Shown: positions 7,353 through 16,703, counted from the first letter of the stretch. The stretch is 32,905 bases of DNA from Stutzerimonas stutzeri (GCF_013522825.1 NZ_JAAMQZ010000046.1:1-32905); one strand, 5' to 3'. Notes: generated from the sequence alone by a model not told the origin. Program-made: numbers and translations.

Positions 7353-8231
7353 ATGAATCATTCCCCCGAATCACTTCAGGCCTTTGCCCTTGCCGCCAGC
7401 TGCGGCTCGCTGAGTGCCGCCGCCCGACGCCTGGGCAAGAGCCAGTCAACGGTCAGCGGAGCTGTTGCACGCCTGGAGCTCGACTTAGGCGTCCAGCTAT
7501 TCGAACGCGGTCCCCGCCAGCTGATTTTGAGCGAAGCCGGTGCCAATCTACTGATTTATGCCAAGGAGGTACTGGCTGCCAGCGACCGCCTGACGCGCCA
7601 CGCCGCACGCATGGCCAGCGGCCAGGAGACACGACTGACATTGGCGCTGTCCGACGCCTACCAGCCCAAACAATATGAAGCGCGTCTGCTGGAACTGGAT
7701 CAGCGCTTCCCTGACCTGCAGTTCGAATGCCTGCTCGCCGAGCACACCGACGTACTCGACCTGGTTTGCCAGGGGCGCGCTCATCTCGGTCTGCTGGCAG
7801 CCCAGCCAACCTATTCAGGGGATATCGCCTATGCCCGCGTCCCGGCCAGCGCCGAGTTTGGCCTGTTCGTCGCGCGTTCCCATCCGCTGGCAGCGCTACA
7901 GACCGTGGCTATCGAGGACTTGGCGCGCTGGCGAGCCTTGCGACTGAGCAGCGTGACCACCAGCGATACACCCTCGGATGAGCTGTTCGTCAGCGGCGCC
8001 CGCTGTTGGACAGCACCCGACTACCTGTTACTGCTGGAAATGGCAGTGCTTGGTTTCGGCTGGGCAGCCCTTCCGCGCCAATTGGTCACATGGTACGACT
8101 CCGGGCAGTTGCAGGAGCTGCAATTGCCCGGTTGGCCCAAACACGTCCCGGTTGATGTGGTCTGGTCACGCCAGCACGAACTGCGCCCGGTTGCCGCCTG
8201 GCTGCTCGACCGCCTGCTCGAAAGCGTCTGA
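7353..8231 (+). CDS. LysR-family transcriptional regulator
   Basis: 292 residues from the ATG at 7353 (MNHSPESLQAF), preceded by GGAAAA; the frame extends 18 codons upstream without family similarity. The N-terminal winged HTH covers about residues 6-62 (SLSAAARRLGKSQSTVSGAV, then FERGPRQLILSEAG). The rest is the two-lobed effector-binding domain of typical length. It probably controls the divergent PACE pump, as AceR does AceI; the ligand is unknown. Confidence 0.93.
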   Translation: MNHSPESLQAFALAASCGSLSAAARRLGKSQSTVSGAVARLELDLGVQLFERGPRQLILSEAGANLLIYAKEVLAASDRLTRHAARMASGQETRLTLALSDAYQPKQYEARLLELDQRFPDLQFECLLAEHTDVLDLVCQGRAHLGLLAAQPTYSGDIAYARVPASAEFGLFVARSHPLAALQTVAIEDLARWRALRLSSVTTSDTPSDELFVSGARCWTAPDYLLLLEMAVLGFGWAALPRQLVTWYDSGQLQELQLPGWPKHVPVDVVWSRQHELRPVAAWLLDRLLESV

Positions 8232-8331
8232 CTGGCAATTGCGCACGCTGCCAATCCGGCTCATCAAGACGACCCTCTCCAGTCGACTCGCCCCCCGGAG
8301 AAATTGTCGAGCGGGCCGGAGCGGCAGCCGG

Positions 8332-9318
8332 TTACAGCAGTTCTTCGCGCAGCTGCTCGGCGGATTTGATCGACAGCAGCCCCGGTGCCACATCGAAGGC
8401 CGTCTTCGCGCCGATCTGGCCCTGCTGGTTCAGCCGGTACGCCGCACGCGCATAGGCCACCAGTACGCTGGCGGTGAATTCGGGGTTGCTCTCCAGCTGC
8501 AGCGAGTACTCGATGACCTGGGCATGCGCATCGCTGGTGTTGCCGCTGCGAATCACGAAGCCGCCATGCGGCATGCGCTGGTGATCCCGACGCAGTTGCT
8601 CCTCGCTGATGAAGTTGACGCTGGTGTCGTAGTCGGCAAAGTAGTTCGGCATGCTGACGATGGCCTGCTCCACGGCAGCGGCATCGGCGCCTTCGGCCAG
8701 CACCACGAAACATTCGCGCGTGTGCTTTTCCCGTGTACTCAGCTCGGGGCGCGCGCCGCTGCGCACGCGGTCGATGGCCACCGGCGAAGGCAGTGTGTAC
8801 TGCACGCCGGCCTTGACGCCCGGCACCCGGCGCACGGCATCGGAATGCCCCTGGCTCAGCCCCTTGCCCCAGAAGGTGTAGGTCACGCCATCGGGCAGCA
8901 ACGCTTCGCCGTAGAGGCGATTGATGGAGAACATGCCGGGATCCCAGCCAATGGAGATCAGTGCCGTCTTGCCATTGGCCCGCGCAGGCTCGTCCACCGC
9001 CGCGAAGTATTCGGGAATCCGCGCGTGGGTATCGAAGCTGTCGACGGTATTGAACATCGCCGCCAGCTGCGGACCTTGCACGGGCAGGTCGTCCTTGGAG
9101 CCGCCGCAGAGGATCAGCACATCGATGGCTTCGCGATGTTCGTCCAGTGCATCCATGGCATACACCGGCGTGCCGGCGACAAGCGGCGTCAGCTCGCCCG
9201 GGGCACGACGGGTGAAGATGCCCACCAGCGTCATGTCCGGGTTCTTGCCGATGGCGGCTTCGACGCCTCGTCCGAGGTTGCCGTAACCGGCGATGCCAAT
9301 CCGAATCTGCTTGCTCAT
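8332..9318 (-). CDS. ddh: meso-Diaminopimelate D-dehydrogenase
   Basis: 328 residues. The enzyme makes meso-diaminopimelate from tetrahydrodipicolinate, ammonia and NADPH in one step (EC 1.4.1.16), a shortcut in lysine and peptidoglycan precursor synthesis. The N-terminal Rossmann motif is IGIAGYGNLGRGVE; family segments include ILCGGSKDDLP, the substrate region SIGWDPGMFSINR, and the C-terminal FADYDTSVNF and MPHGGFVIRSG. Divergent from xseA and convergent with the LysR gene, so it is a single-gene unit. Most pseudomonads rely on the succinylase pathway, which makes its presence noteworthy. Confidence 0.93.
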   Translation of the reverse strand: MSKQIRIGIAGYGNLGRGVEAAIGKNPDMTLVGIFTRRAPGELTPLVAGTPVYAMDALDEHREAIDVLILCGGSKDDLPVQGPQLAAMFNTVDSFDTHARIPEYFAAVDEPARANGKTALISIGWDPGMFSINRLYGEALLPDGVTYTFWGKGLSQGHSDAVRRVPGVKAGVQYTLPSPVAIDRVRSGARPELSTREKHTRECFVVLAEGADAAAVEQAIVSMPNYFADYDTSVNFISEEQLRRDHQRMPHGGFVIRSGNTSDAHAQVIEYSLQLESNPEFTASVLVAYARAAYRLNQQGQIGAKTAFDVAPGLLSIKSAEQLREELL

Positions 9319-9463
9319 ACACAGCTCCTTGCTGGTTCAATGACCGTTTGTGGCGGCATGGCCACACCGATGAAAGGTGCGAATGGTACGGGCTGCGCCA
9401 ATTTGGTGCATCCCACTTGCGCAACGAAGGTTTTTGCCCCTGCTCGCCTATCAAGGCCTTATC

Positions 9464-10849
9464 ATGCCGCCCATGCTCAAAGATCCCTTCCAGCGCCTCA
9501 ATCTCGACCGCGAGGTCCTCAGCGTCAGCCAGCTCAATGGCCGTGCCCGGCTGTTGCTCGAAGACGTGTTCGCCCAGGTCTGGGTCGAGGGTGAGATTTC
9601 CAATCTTGCCCGCCCCGCCTCCGGCCACATCTATTTCACCCTCAAGGACAAGAACGCCCAGGTGCGCTGCGCGCTATTCCGGCAGAACGCCCTGCGGGTG
9701 CGCCAGGCGCTGCGCGACGGGCTGGCGGTCAAGGTGCGCGGCAAGGTTTCGCTGTTCGAGGGGCGCGGCGACTACCAGTTGATTCTCGACTCGCTGGAGC
9801 CGGCTGGCGATGGTGCCCTGCGTCTGGCCTTCGAGGCGTTGAAGGAAAAGCTCGCCGCCGAAGGCCTGTTCGACGCCGGCAGCAAACGCGGCCTGCCCGC
9901 CCATCCGCAGCGCATCGGTATCGTCAGTTCGCCAACCGGCGCGGTGATACGCGACATCATCTCGGTGTTCCGCCGTCGCGCACCGCATGTGGCGCTGACG
10001 CTGGTGCCTAGCGCCGTCCAGGGCCACGAGGCGACCGCGCAGATCGTGCGCGCCCTGGAGCTGGCCGACCGTGGCGGTTTCGATGCGCTGATCCTGGCGC
10101 GCGGCGGCGGTTCGCTGGAAGACCTCTGGTGCTTCAACGAAGAAGCCGTCGCCCGCGCCGTGGCCGCCTGCCAGACACCGATCATCAGCGCCGTCGGCCA
10201 CGAAACCGACGTATCCATCGCCGATTTCGTCGCCGATGTGCGCGCACCCACACCTTCCGCCGCCGCCGAACTGCTGGCGCCCAGCAGCACGGATATCCGC
10301 CAGCGCCTGGAAAGTCTGCGTCAGCGCCTGCTGCTGCGCATGCGCGAACGCCTGCTGCGCGAAGGCGCGCGCCTCGATGGGCTGAGCCAGCGCCTGCGTC
10401 ATCCCGGTGAGCGTCTGCAACAGCAGGCCCAGCGTATCGACGATCTGGAGCAGCGCCTGTTGCGCGGCATCGACCGTCGTCTCTGTGCGGGCCAGGAGCG
10501 TCTGGCCCGCCTCGACACCCGCCTGGGCGCACAGCATCCGGGCCGCGCGCTGGCCTTGCTGCGCCAGCGTCTGGAGCATCTGTCCCAACGCATGCCGCGT
10601 GCCATGCAGGAACGGCTGAACAGCCGTCGCCAGCAGTTATACGGCCTGGCGCAGACGCTCAATGTCGTCAGCCCGCTGGCCACCCTGTCCCGTGGCTACA
10701 GCATCCTTCTGGACGAACGTGGCCAGGCGATCCGCCGTGCCAGCCAGACACACCCCGGCCAGCGCCTCAAGGCCCGCCTCGGCGAAGGGGAACTGGAGGT
10801 GCGGGTCGAAGACAACCATCTGCAGCCGGTGACGCTGCCGCTGCTCTGA
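9464..10849 (+). CDS. xseA: Exodeoxyribonuclease VII large subunit
   Basis: 461 residues from the ATG at 9464, with AAGG 7 nt upstream; an ATG at 9473 (MLKDPFQRLNLDRE) matches the usual family start and is the alternative. With XseB it degrades single-stranded DNA to acid-soluble oligonucleotides in repair and recombination. An N-terminal OB-fold DNA-binding domain (VWVEGEISNLARPASGHIYF) is followed by the catalytic core (RIGIVSSPTGAVIRDI, ARGGGSLEDLWCFN, ISAVGHETD). A long Leu/Arg/Gln-rich coiled coil (about 275-400) and the C-terminal L-S-R-G-Y-S segment complete it. Confidence 0.97.
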   Translation: MPPMLKDPFQRLNLDREVLSVSQLNGRARLLLEDVFAQVWVEGEISNLARPASGHIYFTLKDKNAQVRCALFRQNALRVRQALRDGLAVKVRGKVSLFEGRGDYQLILDSLEPAGDGALRLAFEALKEKLAAEGLFDAGSKRGLPAHPQRIGIVSSPTGAVIRDIISVFRRRAPHVALTLVPSAVQGHEATAQIVRALELADRGGFDALILARGGGSLEDLWCFNEEAVARAVAACQTPIISAVGHETDVSIADFVADVRAPTPSAAAELLAPSSTDIRQRLESLRQRLLLRMRERLLREGARLDGLSQRLRHPGERLQQQAQRIDDLEQRLLRGIDRRLCAGQERLARLDTRLGAQHPGRALALLRQRLEHLSQRMPRAMQERLNSRRQQLYGLAQTLNVVSPLATLSRGYSILLDERGQAIRRASQTHPGQRLKARLGEGELEVRVEDNHLQPVTLPLL

Positions 10850-10967
10850 AAAAGCCTATGCGCCCATTACGTGGGCTGCATTCTGAAAGTCCGTAAGCGG
10901 CAGGCCGCCCCTTCCCCTCGCCTGGCGTTTACGCGAGGATGAGCCGTCCTTTCAAGCGGAACCGCTT

Positions 10968-11792
10968 ATGCCACGCGTCATTGCCCTGCTGCTGTCACTT
11001 GCCTTTACCCTTCCCGGGCATGCCGAAGGCTTCCTTACTCGCCTGCTGAACAAGCCCGTGCCGGGCGGGGTGGCGGTGGTCGAACTGGGCAACGGCGCCA
11101 CGCCACCGCAAGTGCGCTATCAGGACAAACCTGCGCTGGTGATCTGCGAGGACGGCCAGCGCTGGATCGCCATCCTCGGCATCCCGCTCACGGTGAAACC
11201 CGGCGAGCAGCAGGTGCAGATCGATGGCCGCCCGCAGAATTTCCGGGTCGAGAGCCGCGAGTATCGCGCGCAGCACATCACCCTGAAGAACCAGCGCCAG
11301 GTCAATCCGAATCCCGATGATCTCAAGCGTATCGAGCGCGAACTGGCCGAACAGACCGCGGCCTACCGCCAGTTCAGTCCCGGCCAGCCCAGCAATCTGC
11401 TGTTCGACAAGCCCGTCGACGGCCCGCTCTCCTCCCCTTTCGGTTTGCGCCGCTTCTTCAACGGCGAGGAACGCAACCCGCATTCGGGGCTGGATTTCGC
11501 CGCCAGAACCGGCACGCCGATCAAGGCGCCGGCGGCGGGCCGGGTGATCCTCACCGGCGACTATTTCTTCAACGGCAAAACGGTATTTCTTGACCATGGC
11601 CAGGGGCTGATCAGCATGTTCTGCCACCTGTCGGCCATCGACGTGAAGACCGGCGATCAACTGGGGCGCGGCGACATCCTCGGCAAGGTCGGCGCCACGG
11701 GCCGCGCCACCGGGCCGCACCTGCACTGGAACGTCAGCCTCAACGATGCCCGCGTCGATCCCTCGATATTCATCGGCGCATTCAAACACTGA
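10968..11792 (+). CDS. M23-family peptidase (LytM domain), periplasmic
   Basis: 274 residues with a cleavable signal peptide (MPRVIALLLSLAFTLPGHA). The C-terminal M23 domain has the zinc ligands His172 and Asp176 in HSGLDFAA and the H-L-H motif at 251-253 in TGPHLHW. All ligands are present, so it is predicted to be an active peptidoglycan endopeptidase rather than a degenerate EnvC/NlpD-type activator. A beta-rich N-terminal domain (about 30-110) is typical of this Pseudomonas group. The isochorismatase-fold gene follows 18 bp downstream and may be co-transcribed. Confidence 0.92.
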   Translation: MPRVIALLLSLAFTLPGHAEGFLTRLLNKPVPGGVAVVELGNGATPPQVRYQDKPALVICEDGQRWIAILGIPLTVKPGEQQVQIDGRPQNFRVESREYRAQHITLKNQRQVNPNPDDLKRIERELAEQTAAYRQFSPGQPSNLLFDKPVDGPLSSPFGLRRFFNGEERNPHSGLDFAARTGTPIKAPAAGRVILTGDYFFNGKTVFLDHGQGLISMFCHLSAIDVKTGDQLGRGDILGKVGATGRATGPHLHWNVSLNDARVDPSIFIGAFKH

Positions 11793-11810
11793 CCCACGAG
11801 GAAAACAGCC

Positions 11811-12353
11811 ATGCGCATCAGAGCCACCCAATCCACACTGCTCATCGTCGATATCCAGGAACGCCTGCTGCCGGCCATTCTCGATGGCGCCAGCATGATC
11901 GAACATACCGCCTGGCTGCAGCAGATCGCCGGGCGTGTCGGCGTGCCGACGCTGATCACCGAGCAATACAGCAAGGGCCTGGGACCAACCGTCCCGCTCT
12001 TGCGCGAAGGTGTCGAGGCCAACGCGATCCTGGAAAAGATGGAGTTCTCCAGCGCCGCCGACGGCGAGCTGTTCAAGCGCCCCGGTGGCGAACGTCAACA
12101 ATTCGTGATCTGCGGCTGCGAAACCCATGTCTGCGTCATGCAGACCGTGCTCGACCTGCTGGAGCGAGGCAAACAGGTGTTCGTCGTCGAGGAAGCGGTC
12201 AGTTCGCGCCGCGCCTCGGACAAGGCGCTGGCGTTGCAGCGCATGCGCCAGGCCGGTGCCGAGATCGTCTCGCGGGAGATGGTGGCCTTCGAATGGATGG
12301 AGCGCGCCGGTACCGATCTGTTCAGGAGCATCAGCCGCGAATTCATTCGCTGA
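11811..12353 (+). CDS. Isochorismatase-fold cysteine hydrolase
   Basis: 180 residues, ATG with GAGGAAA upstream. The complete catalytic triad of the family is visible: Asp14 in LLIVDIQERL, Lys76 in ILEKMEFS and Cys108 in CGCETHVCV. YcaC-like members hydrolyse amides or related compounds in the cytoplasm; the substrate cannot be read from sequence. It follows the M23 peptidase by 18 bp but no functional link is evident. Confidence 0.93.
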   Translation: MRIRATQSTLLIVDIQERLLPAILDGASMIEHTAWLQQIAGRVGVPTLITEQYSKGLGPTVPLLREGVEANAILEKMEFSSAADGELFKRPGGERQQFVICGCETHVCVMQTVLDLLERGKQVFVVEEAVSSRRASDKALALQRMRQAGAEIVSREMVAFEWMERAGTDLFRSISREFIR

Positions 12354-12457
12354 GCCTGTCATTTGCTACCGCTCCGTTTGGGACTGCCTGGCGGATTTGT
12401 TAAGGTCCGCCCCCGTGCGGCACGTTCCGCCGCAACGAGAACCGAACGGAGTATCAA

Positions 12458-13741
12458 ATGACTGACGAGTTTGCCGGCTGGCTGGACTGGCTCAGAGCCC
12501 ACCCTGAACTGCAGACACTGGCCGCCTGCGCCGCGCTGATCTTTGCCGCCTGGCTGTCCAACTGGGTCGTCAAGCGCATCCTGGTGCGCGGCCTTTATCA
12601 CCTGCTGCGCCATGCCCGCGATGCGCAGCTGCAGGATTTCGGCGTCATCAAGCGGCTGTCCAATATCGTCCCGGCGCTGGTGCTGTCGGTCGGCATCAAT
12701 GCCGTGCCGGGGCTGCCGGAAGCTGTCGTGACGGTGGTAAAGAACGTCTGCGGCGGTTTTATCGTGCTGACCATCGCACTCGCCCTGGCGGCAGTGCTGG
12801 ACATCGTCAACCTGCTCTACCAGCGCCGTTCGGATGCCCACCTGCACCCGATCAAGGGCTATCTGCAGGTGGTGAAGATCGTCCTCTACGCCATCGCCAC
12901 CATCCTGATCATCGCCACCCTGATAGATCGCTCGCCGCTGATCCTGCTGTCCGGTCTCGGCGCCATGGCTGCGGTGCTCATGCTGATCTTCCAAGACACC
13001 CTGCTGTCGCTGGTGGCCAGTGTGCAGATCACCTCCAACGACCTGATTCGCGTCGGCGACTGGGTGGAAATGCCGCAACTCAATGCCGATGGCGATGTGA
13101 TCGACATCGCCCTGCATACGGTCAAGATCCAGAACTGGGATAAGACCATCACCAGCATCCCGACCAAGCGCTTCATTTCCGACTCGTTCAAGAACTGGCG
13201 CGGGATGCAGGAAAGCGGCGGTCGCCGTATCAAGCGAGCCATCTACCTGGATCAGCAGAGCGTGCATTTCCTCGATGCCGAAGAACGCAAGCATCTGCAT
13301 CGTTTCAGCCTGCTGGATGAATACCTGACGGACAAGCGCAAGGAAATCGACGCCTGGAACGAGAAGCTCGCCGAGCGCGGCCAGGAACCGGTCAACACCC
13401 GCCGCGTCACCAACATCGGCACTTTCAGGGCCTACGTGGAGCGCTACCTGCGTAGCCATTCCGGTATCCACCAGAACATGACTTTCATCGTGCGCCAGTT
13501 GGCCCCCACCGCAGACGGTCTGCCGCTGGAAATATACTGCTTCACCAACACAGTGGCCTGGGTGCAGTACGAAGCGATCCAGTCGGACATCTTCGATCAC
13601 CTGCTGGCCATCCTCCCGGAGTTCGGCCTGCGCGTATTCCAGCACCCGAGCGGTGCCGATATGCGTGCCTGGTGCGATGTTCTGGATACACGCGGCGAAC
13701 CTTCACTGCCACGGCTCGAACGAGAGCAGCAACCAGCCTGA
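12458..13741 (+). CDS. Mechanosensitive channel of the YbdG type
   Basis: 427 residues. Five hydrophobic segments lie before about residue 190, ending in the pore-lining helix (LSGLGAMAAVLMLIFQDTLL). The MscS beta domain follows (VGDWVEMPQLNADGDVIDIA, TIPTKRFISDSFKNW-like segment) with a long cytosolic C-terminal domain. Length and the extra beta-domain insertion match E. coli YbdG, a low-abundance osmotic adaptation channel, rather than MscS itself. ATG with CGGAG upstream. Confidence 0.92.
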   Translation: MTDEFAGWLDWLRAHPELQTLAACAALIFAAWLSNWVVKRILVRGLYHLLRHARDAQLQDFGVIKRLSNIVPALVLSVGINAVPGLPEAVVTVVKNVCGGFIVLTIALALAAVLDIVNLLYQRRSDAHLHPIKGYLQVVKIVLYAIATILIIATLIDRSPLILLSGLGAMAAVLMLIFQDTLLSLVASVQITSNDLIRVGDWVEMPQLNADGDVIDIALHTVKIQNWDKTITSIPTKRFISDSFKNWRGMQESGGRRIKRAIYLDQQSVHFLDAEERKHLHRFSLLDEYLTDKRKEIDAWNEKLAERGQEPVNTRRVTNIGTFRAYVERYLRSHSGIHQNMTFIVRQLAPTADGLPLEIYCFTNTVAWVQYEAIQSDIFDHLLAILPEFGLRVFQHPSGADMRAWCDVLDTRGEPSLPRLEREQQPA

Positions 13742-13756
13742 CAGTCGGGAAGTAAT

Positions 13757-13874
13757 CGTAGGTTGGCGCTGAGGCACGAAGCACATGGGCGACCTCTGGC
13801 ACTGCCCATTGCCTCATCCCTGATGCCAGCGCCGCGGGCTGCCCCTGCACCCCGCGCCTCAGCGCCAACCTACG
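13757..13874. repeat. Intergenic element with perfect 18-bp terminal inverted repeats
   Basis: CGTAGGTTGGCGCTGAGG at 13757-13774 and its exact complement at 13857-13874 flank 82 bp with no coding sequence. It lies between convergent genes (mscS-type and oprC-like). GTAGGTTGG-type repeats are a recurrent intergenic family in Pseudomonas as I recall them. It is probably a REP/MITE-like element that may also act as a bidirectional terminator. Confidence 0.75.
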
Positions 13875-13914
13875 TCCGGAGCGGGAATTGCTCCCGCCCC
13901 TTGCCACTGTTGAA

Positions 13915-16029
13915 TCAGAAACTCATATCGACGCGAGCCCAGTACGTGCGGCCCGGTTGGTTGATGCGCTCATCGGCGGACAGGCCGATACCGGCGTTGC
14001 CGGCCTGGTTGAGGTGCTCGCTGTAGGCCTTGTCGAACAGATTGTCGATGCCGGTAGTGAGCTTGAAGTGCTGGTTCAGGCGATAGGCGCCATTGACCGA
14101 GAACACGCCGAAGCCGGAGCTTTCGTCGAAGTCCTTGCTGGTCACGTTGCCTTTGTTCTCGGCTACGCGATTCTGCGCCGCGACCACGCGCCAGAGGCCG
14201 GCAGCGCTCCAGTCGCCCTGCTCGTAGGTCAGGCCCAGACGTCCTTCCAGCGGTGGCATCTGCGGCAGCGCCTCGCCATCGGAGCTGTTCTTGCCCCAGG
14301 CATAAGCCAGGCTGGCATCGGTCTTCCAGTTGGGGGTCAGGCGATAGCTGGCGCCCAGCTCGCCGCCCATGATGCGTGCATCGATGTTGTCGGCGCTTGA
14401 GGAAGACATGCCCATCATGTTGGTCTGGTAGCTGAACAGGATGTAGTCACGCACCTGCCCGACATAAGCCGACGCCCAGGCCTCCAGCGGCCCCTGGCTG
14501 TACTGGAGACCGAAATCCAGCTGGGTGGTCTTTTCCGGTTGTACATTCGCGAAGGCGTTGGCACCGCCGGAAAACAGCTCCCAGTAGTCGGGGAAGCGCT
14601 GGGTGTGACCCAAGCCTACGTAGGCGGTTGCCGGTAGAGATTGCAGGTCATGCTCGTAGCGCAGGAAGCCGCTCGGCAGATTGTCGCTGCGGCTGTCGCC
14701 TGCCGACGGTCCGGTGCTGCGGTAATCCTTGGCTGTCACATGATCCAGGCGCGCGCCGCCGATCAGGCGGCTGTCATCGCCCAAATTGCGAGTCAGCTCG
14801 CCGAACAGGCCATAATTGTGAAAGTCGGCGTCCTTGTCCCAGGCGAAGCGGTCATGCTCGATGAGCGTGCCGGTCATCATATCGAACTGGGAATTGCGTT
14901 TGCGGTGCTCGTTACGTTGCGCATCCAGGCCGGTTACCAGCTCGTAATCATTCCACTGCCAAGTGGTGGCGAAGCGACCACCCAGGGTGCGCCGGTCGAC
15001 GTTGCTGGCCATGGGATTGGCCATCATGCCCATGCCCGAGGGTGTGCGCAGGCTGTAATTGTCCATCACATGGTCGGCATAGTTGTAATAAACCCGCGCC
15101 TCGATCTTCTGCAGCACCTCGCCGATATTGTCCTGCTCGAAACGCAGGGCCACGCTCTCGCGCTCGAACTGACTACCATCCATCCCGCGCCCGGCATAAC
15201 GCGCCTCGCCATCACCGCGACCGACCGTCAGCTCCAGAAGCGTGTCTTCGTTCGGCGTCCAGCCAAGCACCAGGTCGGTGCTCCACTTGTCCCAGCGCGA
15301 ATGCACGTCGTCACCGTTGCCGTCCTGGTAGTCATCGGAATCAGAGCGGTTGGCGAGCAGGCGGATATACCCCTGCTCGCCACCGGCGGCGGCATCGATA
15401 TTGCGATCGAAGCGACCGTTGGAGCCGACCAGGAAACTGGCATCGATGCGTCCGCCCAGTTCGCTGAAGCTCTCCGGGTCACGCTCGAACAGAATCGTCG
15501 CCGCCGAGTTGCCCGGCCCCCAGAGTACGGTCTGCGGCCCCTTGATCACCGTCAGCGAATCGTAGTTCTCCGGCGTGATGTAGGAACTGGGCGAGTCCAT
15601 ACGGCTCGGGCAGGCCCCCAGCATCTCGCCCCCATTGGTCAGCAGCTTCAGCCGCGAACCGAACATGCCGCGAAACACCGGATCGCTGTTGGAGCCACCG
15701 CCCCGCACGGCGGAAAAGCCCGGAATGGTCTGCAGGTAATCCCCAGCATCGCTGGCCGGTACGGGTTGGCGTGGAATTTTCGGGTTGGTGGCCACGGTCA
15801 GCGGCGATTGCTGGGCGACACCCGTAATGACCATGGGCGCCAACTCCATGGAGTCATGCTCGGCATGGTTGTGATGCGCGCCTTGCTCGGCGGCGATCGC
15901 ACCGCTGGCCAGCAGCCCCAGCAGAGCCGCATGGGCGAACTGCCAACGCAGGCGCGATGGCTGGATAGAAAAGGTATCGGACAGGCGCACGCGCGCCTGG
16001 GAGCCACGAATGATACGGGACATAAGCAT
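13915..16029 (-). CDS. oprC: TonB-dependent copper receptor, OprC-like
   Basis: About 704 residues. A long signal region (hydrophobic stretch AALLGLLASGAIA) is followed by a His-rich start (HHNHAEH), a TonB-box-like MVITG, the plug domain with PVFRGMFGSRLKLL, and a beta-barrel ending in the aromatic YWARVDMSF. The copper site of OprC is recognisable: C-x3-M in LGACPSRMD near residue 140 and H-x-M in ADHVMDNY near residue 320, plus a Met-rich loop after it. It imports copper across the outer membrane. Start codon uncertain: ATG 16029, ATG 16023 or GTG 16035. The DUF2946 gene lies upstream on the same strand. Confidence 0.95.
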   Translation of the reverse strand: MLMSRIIRGSQARVRLSDTFSIQPSRLRWQFAHAALLGLLASGAIAAEQGAHHNHAEHDSMELAPMVITGVAQQSPLTVATNPKIPRQPVPASDAGDYLQTIPGFSAVRGGGSNSDPVFRGMFGSRLKLLTNGGEMLGACPSRMDSPSSYITPENYDSLTVIKGPQTVLWGPGNSAATILFERDPESFSELGGRIDASFLVGSNGRFDRNIDAAAGGEQGYIRLLANRSDSDDYQDGNGDDVHSRWDKWSTDLVLGWTPNEDTLLELTVGRGDGEARYAGRGMDGSQFERESVALRFEQDNIGEVLQKIEARVYYNYADHVMDNYSLRTPSGMGMMANPMASNVDRRTLGGRFATTWQWNDYELVTGLDAQRNEHRKRNSQFDMMTGTLIEHDRFAWDKDADFHNYGLFGELTRNLGDDSRLIGGARLDHVTAKDYRSTGPSAGDSRSDNLPSGFLRYEHDLQSLPATAYVGLGHTQRFPDYWELFSGGANAFANVQPEKTTQLDFGLQYSQGPLEAWASAYVGQVRDYILFSYQTNMMGMSSSSADNIDARIMGGELGASYRLTPNWKTDASLAYAWGKNSSDGEALPQMPPLEGRLGLTYEQGDWSAAGLWRVVAAQNRVAENKGNVTSKDFDESSGFGVFSVNGAYRLNQHFKLTTGIDNLFDKAYSEHLNQAGNAGIGLSADERINQPGRTYWARVDMSF

Positions 16030-16077
16030 TTCCACTTCTAAAGGTGTTGTACAGCCGTGACAGCACGGCTTCGGACA

Positions 16078-16503
16078 TCAGGCGTGGAAATACGGAGGTG
16101 CGCGTGCATGGCCACTGCTGCGGCGCAACGCGCGGATCAGCGGCTCGTCGGGCAGCGGCAGGAAATGCGCCGGCTCGTGCCGAGGCAGGGCCAGATCGAG
16201 GGAAAGGGTCAACGGCGGGTTGAGCGTCAGCAGCTCGCAATAACCGCACATCTCCAGTGCGCTCAGCCAGGCCGGTTCCTGGCCCGTGGACTGCCTGTGG
16301 TGGCCATGCGCGGAAGGAGAATGAGCATCATGGCCGGCATGCTGGTGATGCTCGCCCATCGGCATCGCAGCCGTCTGCGCCGCCTGTATCGCCGAGTACA
16401 ACGGACCGACATGAATCATCAGCATGGCGAACAGGCCAAGCCAGATGCTCAATGTCGAAAGCCGTTTGTTCTGCACCACTAAATCCTTGCTTAACAATGA
16501 CAT
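16078..16503 (-). CDS. DUF2946 protein, probable copper-linked membrane protein
   Basis: 141 residues from the ATG at 16503 (MSLLSKDLVVQNKRLSTLSI); the frame runs 38 codons further upstream without an obvious signal. One N-terminal hydrophobic helix (WLGLFAMLMIHVGPL) is followed by a His/Met-rich stretch (MGEHHQHAGHDAHSPSAHGH) and a C-G-Y-C motif, all consistent with soft-metal binding. DUF2946 genes commonly sit next to OprC-type receptors, and here the stop is 48 bp upstream of oprC on the same strand, so they probably form one operon. The biochemical role is unknown; a copper-binding or relay function is inference. Confidence 0.8.
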   Translation of the reverse strand: MSLLSKDLVVQNKRLSTLSIWLGLFAMLMIHVGPLYSAIQAAQTAAMPMGEHHQHAGHDAHSPSAHGHHRQSTGQEPAWLSALEMCGYCELLTLNPPLTLSLDLALPRHEPAHFLPLPDEPLIRALRRSSGHARAPPYFHA

Positions 16504-16625
16504 GGGCTCTGCGCAAGCCGTGATCTGGATGATCGCATGAGCGGTTTGACGAAGCGACTGCGACATAGAGCCGCAAAAACCAAGGGCAATCAAGCGCACG
16601 AAACGAACAGATAACAAGCATAAAA

Positions 16626-16703
16626 ATGCTTAGATCGACACTCCAAAGACAATTACTGCCAATTTTTAACGAACTATTGCACGAACACCCTCGCAAGCAC
16701 TAA
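16626..16703 (+). promoter_or_regulatory. Possible Leu-rich leader peptide upstream of leuA
   Basis: A 25-codon open frame (MLRSTLQRQLLPIFN then ELLHEHPRKH, stop TAA) ends 71 bp before leuA. Six of 25 codons are Leu (CTT, CTC, TTA, CTG, CTA, TTG), mostly codons rare in this genome, in two adjacent pairs. That resembles attenuation leaders of leucine operons. Against it: no clear ribosome-binding site, and only a weak 6-bp inverted repeat downstream (16719-16724/16730-16735) with no T-run. It may be chance in an AT-richer spacer. Confidence 0.3.

Noticed and set aside
10995..13645. Two long minus-strand frames opposite the M23, isochorismatase and channel genes
   Set aside because: The three plus-strand genes have complete catalytic or structural motifs and good ribosome-binding sites; the opposite frames do not.
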